Shown one piece after another: positions 41,465 through 52,492 of a stretch of 64,000 bases of DNA. Position 1 is the first letter of the stretch, and each line of letters starts with the position of its first letter. The stretch spans positions 868,001 through 932,000 of the forward strand of contig JAVHNS010000002.1 of assembly GCA_036872755.1 (NCBI GenBank). The letters are read 5' to 3'. The translations under genes and the position numbers were made by a program. The DNA is from Orbilia blumenaviensis (lineage: Eukaryota > Ascomycota > Orbiliomycetes > Orbiliales > Orbiliaceae). The notes beneath the pieces are model-generated. The model was not told the origin of the DNA, ran no database searches, and saw only the letters and a list, made by a program, of their open reading frames with translations.

Positions 41465-42586
41465 ATGTCACATCCAACACATTCGTATGCGCCGCTGGAT
41501 TCTACACCCCCTTACCACACAGATGCCACAGTAACAGAGTCTCACTATTCACCTTCTACACCACCACCGCTATATTCCAGTCCCAGATTGAGCTCAAACT
41601 CACCACCTCGGGGTGCGGGCGGGTACCGCCCCGAGACCATGGAATATACAAAACAAGCCACATCAGATACTTCATCATCATCAGCTGCTCTTCTTTCCCA
41701 CTCCGGGCATGAGGCCGAAAAGGATTCTACATCCCGCGGTCAATTTAACGATTATGATGTCGACACATCATACCCTTCTGCTGGCAGTGAAGGTCGTTCA
41801 CGTTCGCTCTCTCCTGGTAAAAAGTCATCCCACTACCGGGGTAAACGCTGGCTATCGTTCTTCCGCACTATGTCCGCTCTCTTCAACATCATATTGTCTG
41901 TTGTATCATTTGCAATGATGGCAGTAGTAATATGGGGTATATACGCCAAAAATAAAGATAAATGGCAGCAACCTACGTCGAATCCCACAGATCCAAACAA
42001 TACGCCGTCAGACCGCTCTTATGCCTTTCCTCAGAATGTCGAACCGCTGCCGAATAATCTAATATTCGGCGCTAGTTTATTTGCCTTCCTGTTCAACATG
42101 ATCGCAGTTTTTGCACCCCTATGGCGGTCGAATAAGAAATTCCACAAGAAGCGGTTCGCAAAGAGCGAGATCTTTGAAATCATCGGCAATGTCGCCGTTG
42201 TCGGTGCCGGTGCGGCTGGTGTATACTTCGCCATCAATACAAAATCAGATTTAACGCGCAGTCTATGGGGTTTCACCTGCAGTGTGACCGTATACCCGAC
42301 CAAATACCCACAGACCAAACTCTTTCCAGATATAAAATACGTCAACGCTTGCGGTAACTACAGTGCAGCGGTTTATACCCTACTCGGTGTAGTTGGCCTC
42401 TCAGCGATTAGTTTGGGAACGTTTTTGATAAACTTTTGCTTAGAAAAGAAGAAAGGGGAATATAGAAGGGATGATTCGGCTTTCTGCGTGGGCGTTTGTG
42501 ATTGCTGCAATGCATGTGCTGGTCCACTCGTTGATTGCCTGATCTGCTTTAAGGGTTGCCTTGCGTGCTTTCAGCTGTGTTCATGA
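41465..42586 (+). CDS. Tetraspan membrane protein with cysteine-rich tail, 373 aa
   Basis: Intron-less ORF; ATG after AAAA. Residues 1-125 are a Ser/Pro/Tyr-rich cytosolic-type tail. Four hydrophobic segments lie at about 137-161, 199-220, 236-257 and 302-325. There is a hydrophilic loop (about 162-198) between segments 1 and 2, and a Cys-containing loop (C272, C296) between 3 and 4. The last 33 residues hold ten cysteines (FCVGVCDCCNACAG ... CLICFKGCLACFQLCS). The layout resembles fungal MARVEL-like or other small tetraspan proteins, but no family motif is certain. The terminal cysteines could be palmitoylated or bind metal; that is inference. It is convergent with the KH gene. Plasma-membrane or endomembrane location likely. 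Confidence 0.8.
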   Translation: MSHPTHSYAPLDSTPPYHTDATVTESHYSPSTPPPLYSSPRLSSNSPPRGAGGYRPETMEYTKQATSDTSSSSAALLSHSGHEAEKDSTSRGQFNDYDVDTSYPSAGSEGRSRSLSPGKKSSHYRGKRWLSFFRTMSALFNIILSVVSFAMMAVVIWGIYAKNKDKWQQPTSNPTDPNNTPSDRSYAFPQNVEPLPNNLIFGASLFAFLFNMIAVFAPLWRSNKKFHKKRFAKSEIFEIIGNVAVVGAGAAGVYFAINTKSDLTRSLWGFTCSVTVYPTKYPQTKLFPDIKYVNACGNYSAAVYTLLGVVGLSAISLGTFLINFCLEKKKGEYRRDDSAFCVGVCDCCNACAGPLVDCLICFKGCLACFQLCS

Positions 42587-43216
42587 ATAGACTTGCTATA
42601 TCTAGTACATAAATGAGCTTTCTACATCGGTTTGCGGTCGTCGTGACTTCTTGTATAGCTAATCGTTACATATGCCTTGTGTATAAACCCGCCGACGTTT
42701 TTTTGGCACGCATTAAGAATCCAGTTAAGTATATGTAAATATATGCTTCAATTGTTTGGTAGTAATATCAACATTAATTTTTCAATTTGTATTCACTACT
42801 CATGTCAGTTCCTCGTGCTCCAGTTTGCATTTTGAGAGAATTTGAAACGAAACGTTTGAAATATAGTACACTTGAAAGGATTCGAAGCGGAAAATAAAAC
42901 CCGAAAATAGGAAACCCCGAGTCCTTGGTAATAATAATAAAAAAACGAATGTGGACTATGATGTAATTAAAAAAACGATTACCGGAGAGAGAGCAGATAG
43001 GCGACAAAAAGGAAAAGAAAGAACAAAGACAAAACGAATTTTTGATCTTACTAGACAAGATAAAGACGATTCACAGCTTCCGGGTTAGTTGACTAAAGGG
43101 CCAAAGACTTCCTTGACATTGTTCCCGACTTCATGATTAATTTGAGTGTAATTAAGGGCGAGGTAAGTCTAACGCCTGTTTGGATAGCGAGTAGCGACTC
43201 GATCGCCAGACTGCTT
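42587..43216. other. Convergent intergenic region
   Basis: 3' flanks of the tetraspan gene and the KH gene; AT-rich, with A-rich runs around 42940-43030. No gene seen. Confidence 0.4.
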
Positions 43217-44720
43217 CTAGATTCTGTGTTTTTCGCTCTCTGTAACTCTAAATTAGCAATAAGTTCGAAATAGCAATCGCTCGGTAGGTTCTACTCACCC
43301 AGTCTCGAGTACAGCATATACAACGCCATTTGGTTGCATTCCTGAGTGCCGGTGATCGTGACCAACCTCTCATTACTATTATCTTGAGGTTCGTTGATCT
43401 TGATAACACTCCCACTAAGCTGTCTTATTTCGTTAATCTTAGCGCCACCCTTTCCGATAATCGCACCGACCATATCGTTGGGGATATATATTTGCTGTGT
43501 CAAGGGGGCCCCAGGGATCATAGCTGCCATGTTTCCGTGACCTTGCGCGGCAGGAGTGGTATGGGCACCATGGTGTGGAACGGCGGGTTGATGGGGTCCG
43601 GCACCACTATACGCGGGCTGCGCCGCTGGATCAGCATAATGGATAGGTGCAGCTGGTTGTTGGACAGGTGGTTGGCCATGTAAGTACGGAATTCCGTATG
43701 GGTTCGCTGGAGTTCGCTGTGCCTGATTGTTGTGACGTCGGTAGTTATCGGGGTGGCCATAGTTACCGAAGGCAGGCTGTGGTGTATAGGGTACGACCTG
43801 CATTCCACCTGGGACGGCTCCGGCTGGTCCTCCAGATCGAGAGGCATAAGCCGATGCGGCGGGACCGCCAAATCTCTCTGTCAGCTGCTCAACCAATGTT
43901 GTGGCAACGTAGTATGTGGCGATATGAACGGCATCTGCAACACCAACAACCATTAAGGACCTCTCAGTAGACAGTGGGAGACATGAGTCCGAAGCATTGA
44001 GCCTAGCTCCAGAAGCATCCTGGATTTCCCTGATGCGCATTCCACCCTTGCCGATGATAGAACCGATAAGGATATGCGGAATCAATAAACGAAGAGGGAA
44101 GGTCTTCGAGTTCTGAGTCGAAGCCGAGCTAAGTGGCTCGCTGTTAATAGTTCGAATAATCAATCCAAAAGCCTGTTACACTCGACTCATCAGTATGCGT
44201 GTGAATATTTAGATCTGGTTGATAGGAAGGTCCTGACCTTGGCAACGGCGTCGACGCCACCGCTAACAGTTAGTATTCTCTCCACAGCTCCCCTTGTGTA
44301 TTCAGAAACAGTGCACTTCGCTTCAGAAAGTCTTCGAATTTGCGTGACATTTTCACCACCCTTACCAATCACGGTAGCAGCCTCAGCACTAGTGATCAAG
44401 GCTCTCACGTGGATCCAGTTCGATTCATCCACAGGTTGAATGCTGGAGGTTAGGGCCTGTGGCGCGTCCGGAACCTTAGTATCTCCATCTGCCTCAGATT
44501 TAACTTCGTTGATGAATTCATTTGGTTCTCCTTTCACGGGACCGCCCTTGTCCAGAGCAGGTCGCTTGGCATCTGGTTCGTTGGGTGCAGTCGGCGACGA
44601 TGGGTCCTCGAGAGGCCGCTTTGTAGTGGTTGTAGTTGTGATAGTTGTGGTTTCGGGCGCAGAAGCTGTCAAAGTGACGCTCGACTGCGACGACTCCGGC
44701 TTTACGTCGGTGGAACTCAT
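43217..44720 (-). CDS. Three-KH-domain RNA-binding protein (Hek2/Pbp2/Rnc1-like), 459 aa
   Basis: Model: 44720-44238, 44172-43299 and 43239-43217; introns 65 and 59 nt, phases 0 and 1. The start is the first in-frame ATG (MSSTDVKPE); upstream codons are only TTG. KH1 (WIHVRALITSAEAATVIGKG, residues about 107-165), KH2 (LRLLIPHILIGSIIGKGGMR) and KH3 (IYIPNDMVGAIIGKGGAK) each keep the GKGG loop. A Gln/Pro/His/Ala-rich linker separates KH2 and KH3. The 23-nt last exon adds ESEKHRI, completing the helix after LYSRL. The family binds C-rich RNA and controls mRNA localisation, stability or translation. The first intron donor (GTCAGG) is less than ideal, but the phase and KH1 continuity support it. 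Confidence 0.88.
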
Positions 44721-45275
44721 CTTAACGGATTGTCTGCTGAAATTTGCCAACGGTCGAAGGGGTTTTTTCGGTCCTCTGTTGCTTTCTCACACTTCACGTG
44801 ATACTACTTCTGAAGGGTCTTGGAAAGCCAAAACCTTTTGTATTTTGATTGATTAAAAAGATTGCAAGGTCTAATAGCCTGCTTATTTTATATTGAACTG
44901 CTCTACTCGATATACACCTTTGACGGGCAATGGGTGCTGGAGAAAGAGTGGTGTAAGTGGTGTTGGTGGATGGGAGTTGCAGGTGTCGAAGGGACGGAGA
45001 CGACGGAGGTGTGCAGACCGGGCAGGAGAAGGGTCAGAGGTGGTTAGCGTGCAGGAGAGTGCTCGTGAGGTATCTCTGAAGGCAAGCAGGAGAGATACGT
45101 TCGGAGACGGGTGAAGATGGCAGCGATCGGAAGTGATGAGATGGTGTGTGGTAGTAATGGATGCAAAGCAAGGACAACAGTTCTGAGCTTCAACGGAACG
45201 AAGGAGCCCCAATACGTCAAGTATGGTATCAGGGGGCGAACTGCTAGAGTGCGGATATGACTGGTGAGAGTGAAG

Positions 45276-45416
45276 ATGGCTGATGGAGGATCAGGATCAG
45301 GAGAAGCAGGAGTAGGAGTAGGAGGAAATGATGAGGATGATGGAAGGGAGGAAGAATACGAGGAGGATGAGGATGAGGATGAGGATGAGGAAAAGGTGGT
45401 GATGATTGATGGATAG
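45276..45416 (+). CDS. Possible small acidic ORF, 46 aa
   Basis: ATG at 45276 and TAG at 45414-45416. It encodes a Gly/Val-rich start followed by an Asp/Glu run built on GATGAG repeats (about 45365-45391). It lies in the upstream region of the KH gene on the other strand. The composition could simply reflect a GA-rich promoter or 5' UTR repeat. No homologue recognised. Confidence 0.2.
   Translation: MADGGSGSGEAGVGVGGNDEDDGREEEYEEDEDEDEDEEKVVMIDG
45365..45391. repeat. GATGAG hexamer repeat
   Basis: About four GATGAG units within a longer GGA-rich tract upstream of the KH gene; on the KH coding strand it is a CTCATC pyrimidine tract. Confidence 0.85.
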
Positions 45417-46525
45417 TTGAGAGAGTCTTATACGGGGTGACGCGACAGAGAGCGAGCCCAAATAACCTGCGACGGACACAGCCTCTAAAAGAGCAGGCAG
45501 GCCACAACCAGAACCTCCGGTGAGACAAGCCGAGACAGGAACACTCTGAAGAGGCAACTGCTGGCGGTCGATATCGACAGTGCTGCTGTTCGTGTCGCCG
45601 ATTTGATACCGTTTTCGACGGGGAAGCGAAGAATGCGGTTGAGATCGTTTGGCGATGGTGTGGGTTTTAAATGGTGGATTAGATTTTGGCGGATGTGGAG
45701 ATTTTTAAAGGAGAGCGAGCGAGCGTTTTCTTGTCCAAGAAAAAAAAGGGTTTTGCTTTGGCGGAGAAAGAATTTTTCTTTCTTTTTTTTTTATATTTTT
45801 TTATTTTTCTTTCTAAATTCACTCTTTCTTTCTTTCTTTTTCTTTTCCAGGCCATGCGAACTTACAAGGGAGGAAAAAACCACATTGGCAAACATAAGAC
45901 TAGGTGCTAATCAACGTCCTAAGTTTTTTTATGTCTAACGCAGCTGACATTACAATATTAGGTATGTAGGTATATGCATGCATCCGGATTCATGGGATTC
46001 AACTCGACGGGGGCTCAGCTGACGGGACATATCGTATGAAAAATTAGTTAATTAGGCGGGGGTGCGATAGTATATACCCCTCGGTCCGACGCCCTGGCTA
46101 GCTTAGTATGTGTCTATACATACATCTATACCGTATACTCCTGCTCCGTACTATATTTCTATATTATATCTGTGTATCATATCATACATATCACTAACCT
46201 CATTGTTTCAGTTTAGAACCGCCATCATACGTCACTAGGCGGTGATTGTGATGGTGATGGTTATTTGACATCAAATATTTAATTGCGATTCAATTCTAGG
46301 CCCGGTGTTTTATATACAGGTCTCTCCATTGCAGTTGCATTAATTGCAACTTGGGGCGCAAAGTATCTCCATAGATCCTGCAGCTAGGCCCAAAGCATAT
46401 GCCTTCGTCGCTCGACATCGATTACTGTCTATAGCTAGTATATTGCTGGAGAAGGTTCCAGTCAGGGTAGTTCTAGACAGACCTTCATCGCCCAGGTCTA
46501 GATTCACGGCCATGCCCAGCAGGTG

Positions 46526-49500
46526 ATGCACCCTCCCGGGCTCATCAGAACCACTGCTGCGAGAGGCCGTATCCTCCCGGTTGCACCACAAATCAACCAC
46601 ATCTGGATCCCAGAGTCGCTTGTCAAGGATGTTTTTTGCACAGCCATGTCGAAGTGGACAAAATGTCCAAGAGCTCGAGGTCTACCCCCATTGGCGACCG
46701 GGACATTGACATTGGCAACTGGGAGGCGGATACTATTTTCTCGCGGGTTCCGTACGAATATCGATCGGCCCGTCCAGACGTCCCACAAATCGGATAATGG
46801 CAATAGGGCTTCCAATAATGGATCGGGTAGTCTTTTTAGCTGGGGTCCCCAGTTGAAGACTCCTCCCAGCTTTGACTACCCCAGACTGTCAAAAACATCA
46901 CCAGAAGTAGGACCAAAGTATGATAACGAAATTTCCAACCTAGCGGATGGCGAAGCAGACCGTGAAAACGGGTCATCTTGGTTGTTTAGCAAGAACGCCG
47001 CGGAAGTTTCAAAGCATTTATTCAAAATCGAATCAGGGGCACTGGTTGGGTTCCCTCCTCAAGTACCCTATTTGAGGGCCAAATCACCTTCGGAGCCCTG
47101 GTTATTAGTTCCTCGGGACCGCCTAAGCGAGCTCATTATACATGATAACCTACCACCAGTAAGGGCCTCGCGCCCTTCAAGTCGACGGGCTGCAATCGTC
47201 GATCAACAAGTACAAGAGATCCTCAAAGGTGTCTTGAGTCCACTTATAGACTCAAAAGAAGACCCAGAGACGGTATCTTTCAATGCTCCAGAAACAGTGA
47301 CTGAGGAAGCCCAGGGCGGTGATATCCAACAAGCGCCAGCTCCTCGGCAAGTACCTGAACCTATTGCCAACCTAATAGATACAGGTTTGATACCTGCAGA
47401 TACAGTCACTGAGCCAAATCAGGATTCGCAACCTGAAGGGCAAGGGCAAGAAGCAGACATATCGGTAGCAGATATGCTATTAGATACTCAAATAGAGCCA
47501 CCGCCTGCTTCAATGACGCCTCCTACTATTACACCTGTCGACCAAATTTCCACCTTCGTAACGCCTCTACGATATAGAAATCTCGAAACATCAATACCGA
47601 CAGATATGACACCATACTCTAAAGGCGGGGTCTTCGCGCCCAAACTAGAAAAAGAATCGGTAGATTTCTCAATAGAGGAGCTTATAGACCCCCTAATACA
47701 GCTGCCGGTTCCCGAGATATTGCCAACCTTAATCCATAAGGATCCCCCAACCCCCGATACGACTTTTGATTTCATCAACACTATCTCATGGGAGGATCAA
47801 ATTCTACCACTTCAGCCGCCAAAGATTTTGCTCCCAATCAAAGAACGGCTAAACATTACAAGGCTTCCTTCACTGGAATACATTCAATCTGAACTTCTTC
47901 AATTAGCATCGGGAGCATACACATCGTTGGAAAGCCGGGTCTTAATATACTCACAAATCGATACGATATATGGAATAGAGAATCTCCCAGACCCTGCACC
48001 TATCCTAGATATGTTCTTATCTACACTTCACCTCCATAGGGATAGCGCTAGGGGTCTGGATTTAACAAATTGGTTTTCTTCACATCCAAGTCTCTCAAGG
48101 TTGGAACAGAAAGGGTTATTATCAGTCAGCTTTCTGAAAGAGTGGAAAGCCATAAGATCCGCAGTTGGTGATTCTCGGGGGTATCAAGCACCCAGCAATC
48201 GAATTCTCGACGATCCTTTTAGAATTCCTAGCACTTCAATCCCTTCTGCTTGGGCAATGGCGAAGGAGCTCCTGAAACGAAATCAGAAAAAGATTCCTTA
48301 CCCTGATCACTTTCCCTTTCATCTGGCGACAGCAAAAATATTTCTCGATGCAATTATAAAGAAGTTACATACCGGAGCTTGGGATACTGCCAAAGACAGG
48401 GCAGTCGCCACAGGTATCGATATTTTCAGATGCTGTATCGAGTCACAACGGCCCTATCCTTATCTTGTCTTCTCAGAGATGATCCGGTTCCTCATGGCAT
48501 GGAAAAAGCATTGGAGTACCCCGGAATTCCTGAGTATGCATGGCAGTGGCAGTAAAGCAGCCACAGACGTCAGTGATGCGCCGGGCCCTAAAAATGATGA
48601 GCTCTTTATCTTTCCCGATATTCCTAGGCTAGATGAGTTCTTCAAAATTCTTCCTAGGGAATACTCTGATCGGTTAGCATGCACAATATTGATCCGGGCC
48701 ATCATTCACTCGGACAAGCCTCTATCAGAAGTACAGTCCTTGAAGAAAATAATGACTTATGCCAAGCATAGCCCTTTGAGAAATGTATTGAAGGCTCTGT
48801 ACAAAGATGGGGGTTTCCTACCTTTCCTAAAGGATTCCTCCTTCTACGAGAAGCGGATTGCCTCTGAAGGCCCTTTTGCAACAGCGAGGTTTCTTCAAGG
48901 GTCTGAAAATATCGAAATGATCTCTTTTCTTCTAAGGACATGGCCAGCATTTCACGGGGTCCGATATATTAATGATTTAAAACTCTTAGATGAAGTCAAG
49001 TTAGCGCTAGGGAATGCCATCGACCGCATCCGAGAACGAATAAATAGAGACTCGATGGATACCCAGCCACATGCCCCTGGAATACCTTACGCACAGGCTA
49101 TTCTTTCCCTTTTCTACCTTAACCTCCCATCGGAAGGCTTGACTGTCGGCATATTTCTTGCCCTCAGTCATTCCAAAAAGGCAGAGGAGATGAGGTCTTG
49201 CTACAACATCTTAAGTCACTTTGAAGGAAAATTCAACGGTCAGGTCAAATTCAAGATCCCAAAACAAGCAAGGTCAATAGCACTGAATAGTTTCCGCGAG
49301 TACCACATTCCCTGGGCTCTGGAACTCCTCATGGATTACCACAACCGCCACAATACAACCTTCGCAAAGGTTCTCCTTGAGGCAGCAGACAAGTATCCAG
49401 ATCAGACTGCAATCGTCTTCAACGAGTTCTTAAAGCCACTGAAGGTCACATCTCTGTGGAATCCCCAGATTAGTTTTGAGAAACCAGCAGGGTGGCCTTC

Positions 49501-49942
49501 GCACTGGTTCCTTAGGGAGCTTGCTATCAAATATGCGCTTTCTAATAATCATTACCCTACGTTGGCGACTAGAAGAATTCAGGACCTCCGCTTCCTTTAT
49601 TGGAGGTATGGATACGGTGTCAGCATGAAAATCACCAGAGCTTTGGTCGCAACAGCCATGATCCGAACCGCCACCCATAGACTATGGTCAGGCCCTGAAT
49701 TAACCGCTGCTGAAGACCTCTTCAAACACGGGCGAATGAAGTTTGCAATCACAGCATACATGAAAGATGCGGACCGGAGCTCGACCTATCTATTAGGGCT
49801 AACAAGAGACGAGGCCCTAGCGAAAAAGAAAGAATTCATGGAGAAGTGCATTAAGGAGGTTTGGGAGGAAATTTTCAGGTGGAAGAAGTATCGATTTGCT
49901 GTTGCGACTGAAAAGAGGACCCGTATCGATGGTATCATATAA
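46526..49942 (+). CDS. Large unknown protein with mitochondrial-like N-terminus, 1138 aa
   Basis: Single 3.4-kb exon; the ATG at 46526 is the first in-frame one (the preceding codon is GTG). The N-terminal about 90 residues are rich in Arg, Thr and Leu and nearly free of acidic residues (TTAARGRILPVAPQ, TGRRILFSRGFRT), typical of a mitochondrial presequence. Residues about 200-430 are Pro/Thr/Glu-rich and probably disordered. The rest, to the C-terminus, is mostly helical with regular hydrophobic spacing, reminiscent of helical-repeat (PPR/TPR-like) mitochondrial RNA factors, but I cannot show the repeat. The C-terminus is basic (KKEFMEKCIKEVWEEIFRWK). No enzyme motif seen. A role in mitochondrial gene expression is a guess. 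Confidence 0.8.
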   Translation: MHPPGLIRTTAARGRILPVAPQINHIWIPESLVKDVFCTAMSKWTKCPRARGLPPLATGTLTLATGRRILFSRGFRTNIDRPVQTSHKSDNGNRASNNGSGSLFSWGPQLKTPPSFDYPRLSKTSPEVGPKYDNEISNLADGEADRENGSSWLFSKNAAEVSKHLFKIESGALVGFPPQVPYLRAKSPSEPWLLVPRDRLSELIIHDNLPPVRASRPSSRRAAIVDQQVQEILKGVLSPLIDSKEDPETVSFNAPETVTEEAQGGDIQQAPAPRQVPEPIANLIDTGLIPADTVTEPNQDSQPEGQGQEADISVADMLLDTQIEPPPASMTPPTITPVDQISTFVTPLRYRNLETSIPTDMTPYSKGGVFAPKLEKESVDFSIEELIDPLIQLPVPEILPTLIHKDPPTPDTTFDFINTISWEDQILPLQPPKILLPIKERLNITRLPSLEYIQSELLQLASGAYTSLESRVLIYSQIDTIYGIENLPDPAPILDMFLSTLHLHRDSARGLDLTNWFSSHPSLSRLEQKGLLSVSFLKEWKAIRSAVGDSRGYQAPSNRILDDPFRIPSTSIPSAWAMAKELLKRNQKKIPYPDHFPFHLATAKIFLDAIIKKLHTGAWDTAKDRAVATGIDIFRCCIESQRPYPYLVFSEMIRFLMAWKKHWSTPEFLSMHGSGSKAATDVSDAPGPKNDELFIFPDIPRLDEFFKILPREYSDRLACTILIRAIIHSDKPLSEVQSLKKIMTYAKHSPLRNVLKALYKDGGFLPFLKDSSFYEKRIASEGPFATARFLQGSENIEMISFLLRTWPAFHGVRYINDLKLLDEVKLALGNAIDRIRERINRDSMDTQPHAPGIPYAQAILSLFYLNLPSEGLTVGIFLALSHSKKAEEMRSCYNILSHFEGKFNGQVKFKIPKQARSIALNSFREYHIPWALELLMDYHNRHNTTFAKVLLEAADKYPDQTAIVFNEFLKPLKVTSLWNPQISFEKPAGWPSHWFLRELAIKYALSNNHYPTLATRRIQDLRFLYWRYGYGVSMKITRALVATAMIRTATHRLWSGPELTAAEDLFKHGRMKFAITAYMKDADRSSTYLLGLTRDEALAKKKEFMEKCIKEVWEEIFRWKKYRFAVATEKRTRIDGII

Positions 49943-50462
49943 ATTCCTTTGAATATTTGTTTAAAATATATATTTCGAGAGCCCCATGGATTTGATGAAT
50001 TGAATACATCATTGTAGAATAGTATTATTTCAGTTATAGGATTCAATACCGGCTGGCGGCCGAAACTCGCAATATTAATTACATCTCATCTCAAACTAAA
50101 TTGAATCAGAAAGACATGATCGATACATCGATATTCAAATAGGAAATCTAAACAGTAGCCGACAAATTGATGTATTCTTCTAAGCGTGCTACCTGGCAAA
50201 CATAAAAGAACAGGCTAGAAACCCTCGCCAATTCACACTTGCGAGCGTGAAGCCCCAAATATATTGACCAATATGACGGAGATTGTTTAATAATGAAGCA
50301 AAAATTGCAAATTAAGAAGAGGCAAAGGGAAAACACAAAATAACAAGGTCGCATAAGAGACTTTTGAAATCTCTGATCTTAGATACATGAGCGAATATAT
50401 GCAGTTTTATAATCATGTTAAGCTTGCGCTCTGTATTCGGCTCTGCAGTCGAATTTCATCAA
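49943..50462. other. Convergent intergenic region
   Basis: 3' flank of the large gene and 3' flank of the secreted protein. A possible extra last exon of the latter (50430-50312) is discussed with that gene. Confidence 0.4.
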
Positions 50463-51624
50463 TTAACCTATGTTCGCAAACTTACCACAATCCAACTTCC
50501 AAACGTTCTTTAGGAGCTCCTGATCCTTTACAGCTGGAGGCGTGTCATAAAGAGCAAGACCTGTCATCGGATCGTTCGTCTCCCAACTGTATAAGAGAAT
50601 GAATGGAGACAGGGTTCTTATACTTGGATACTTGATATACGTGCTATGCTCATATTTTTCCCATTTCTCCGAGTCGACCTTGAATTCAACCCTTGCCAAC
50701 TTGTATCTCTGGTTACCTAGGAGCTCCCAGAGCTTCTGAATACTCATCACAAACAACTTTTCGAGTAATTCAGTGATCTCAAACGTCCGCGACTCGGACT
50801 CATAGTTGCAGAACTCAAGGTATTCCGCCGGTGAATCGGGACTCTTATCAAACCCATCGTTTGGCGGACAGCCATAAAACAGCGGGCGGCACCCAGGCTC
50901 TATCAAGATTTTTCCAGTTGCTGTCGGGGTGACATCTGAGATGATTTGCTTCAGGAAGTTGAGGAACTCCTGGTTCATTGGACCTCTGTTCACCCCTGCT
51001 ATAAGTGTTTCCTGGTGAGGTTTGCCGTCGCCTAACGTATGACGCTTTTCCAAGGGCCCTTCCATCATGGTATAATTACTCAGCACATCTTTGAGCCAGC
51101 CGTAGTCGGGGAAGCCGTCGTGCCGGTCGCCGGGCTTGTGGCCTTTTACTCTACCCGTCGGATCGCGTCCCGTGGCGTTATAATACTAGATGAGAGAAAA
51201 GGAGTGGGTACATTGTCAACAAACTACACACGCAAGATATATAATATACCACACATGGGTTTCAGCAAATTGGGAGCCCAATCGCTGCCTCATTCGATAT
51301 TTACAGTTTCTAAATAAAAGGCAAACTCCGGAATATCTACAGAAATGCGAATGTGCTTATTATAATTTCGCTAAAGGAGGGGATACTTACGTGCAGAGCA
51401 GGGTTTACTATAGGTTGATGCCTGGATAAAAGAGATCGTTTCTATACAGTTTTATTTTTTCATACTCGTTAGTTGACTCCTATTTCCTCTCTATAATATA
51501 AATGCCTTCTAGGCACGCGGGAATTGAGAGAAAGTAGTTTTACCTCAAGATCGAGGCCATGAAGAGATGCACACGCCGGTAGAGCCCAGACAGCCAAACC
51601 TGCCAGAATCTTGGAGGGCACCAT
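50463..51624 (-). CDS. Secreted protein encoded with micro-exons, about 290 aa
   Basis: Model: 51624-51544 (81 nt), 51421-51391 (31 nt), 51336-51305 (32 nt), then 51185 to the stop at 50463. Introns of 122, 54 and 119 nt have good donors (GTAAAA, GTAAGT, GTAAAT) and consistent phases. Exon 1 encodes a signal peptide (MVPSKILAGLAVWALPACAS). The mature protein begins near LHGLDLEASTY and contains NATG and NYT glycosylation sites and four cysteines in the main exon. No domain recognised. A strong GTAAGT donor at 50485 may splice to an exon at 50430-50312 or 50442-50312, replacing the last few residues (KFANIG) by a longer tail; I cannot decide. An extracellular role is likely. Confidence 0.65.
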
Positions 51625-52492
51625 TTTTCAATGTCGCTGTGTTCGCAAAGCCGGGACTTCGCTACGTCCCCCACCTCTATTGATGACTTCCTCGCAAAGG
51701 TGGAGAGGGAAAGAAATGTTCGTTGATTATACAGATATGATTTCTATATCGGGTCCCTTCAGATTTCCCCCAAAAAACTATTTCTGGTTCTATATTTTTG
51801 CTGTATCGATATCGATATCGCGATTCGATCTTGAGTCCACCTAAAGTCCGTTTGAGCAGGAGGGAAAAATCTAGTTTGTGCCAGCCGGATGCATATGGAT
51901 TCTTATTATCATTGTATTACTTTGCTTCTAAGTTTTGTTACAACTCTCACTTGCGATGTAGGAATTTGAAAAGTAAAATGGTAATACGACCGCCACAACT
52001 TGTCAACTGCGCCGGAAAAAGTATCGATGCATAGCTATGCATAGGCCCATTCGAAGTTTCAATCCCTTGAAATGAAACCAGACGTTGGATTTTGTTTTGT
52101 GTTGGTAATTTGCCTGAGCCACCAACATTATTAAGCAAAGTCCATGGCGAACTGGCAAAGGTTTATACTGAGGTATGCATGAATCAATAGATTCTCCTAA
52201 TTTTATAAAGCCAACGGCAAGTCCGACTTATAAGAAGGGGTCGAAGTAGCTGTTAGCCACAGTGTGAGTTTGTGTCGGGATCAAGCATCAAAACACGTGG
52301 GAAAGATACGCTTTAAAATAGACAAGGTAGAACCTCACTATAATCAAAATTCATTAACTATAAACTATCTCGAAATTAAACTTAAAAGCCAAAGCGACCA
52401 TAAATACATTCTGACGTCCCCATGTAATACCCTTATTCCACTTGAGCAAAACAGCAGTCATCTATACGAAGAGTCTACCCAGGTATATACTG
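51625..52492. other. Intergenic region
   Basis: Upstream of the secreted-protein gene and downstream of the GTPase gene. It contains a TATCGATATCGATATCGCG palindromic run near 51804-51822. No gene seen. Confidence 0.4.

Larger units (their letters stand above)
44751..46525. other. Divergent intergenic region with GA-rich repeat
   Basis: Between the divergent KH gene and the large gene at 46526. It holds a GGA/GATGAG-rich stretch (about 45290-45400) and T-rich sequence with CTTT repeats (about 45775-45850) ending in an acceptor-like tttcttttccag at about 45840-45851. These could be untranslated exons and introns of either gene. A 47-codon acidic ORF is listed separately. Confidence 0.45.

Noticed and set aside
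45244..45557. Minus-strand frames rich in Leu/Pro/His near 45.3 kb
   Set aside because: Produced by the GGA/GATGAG repeat read in reverse; no start context or domain.
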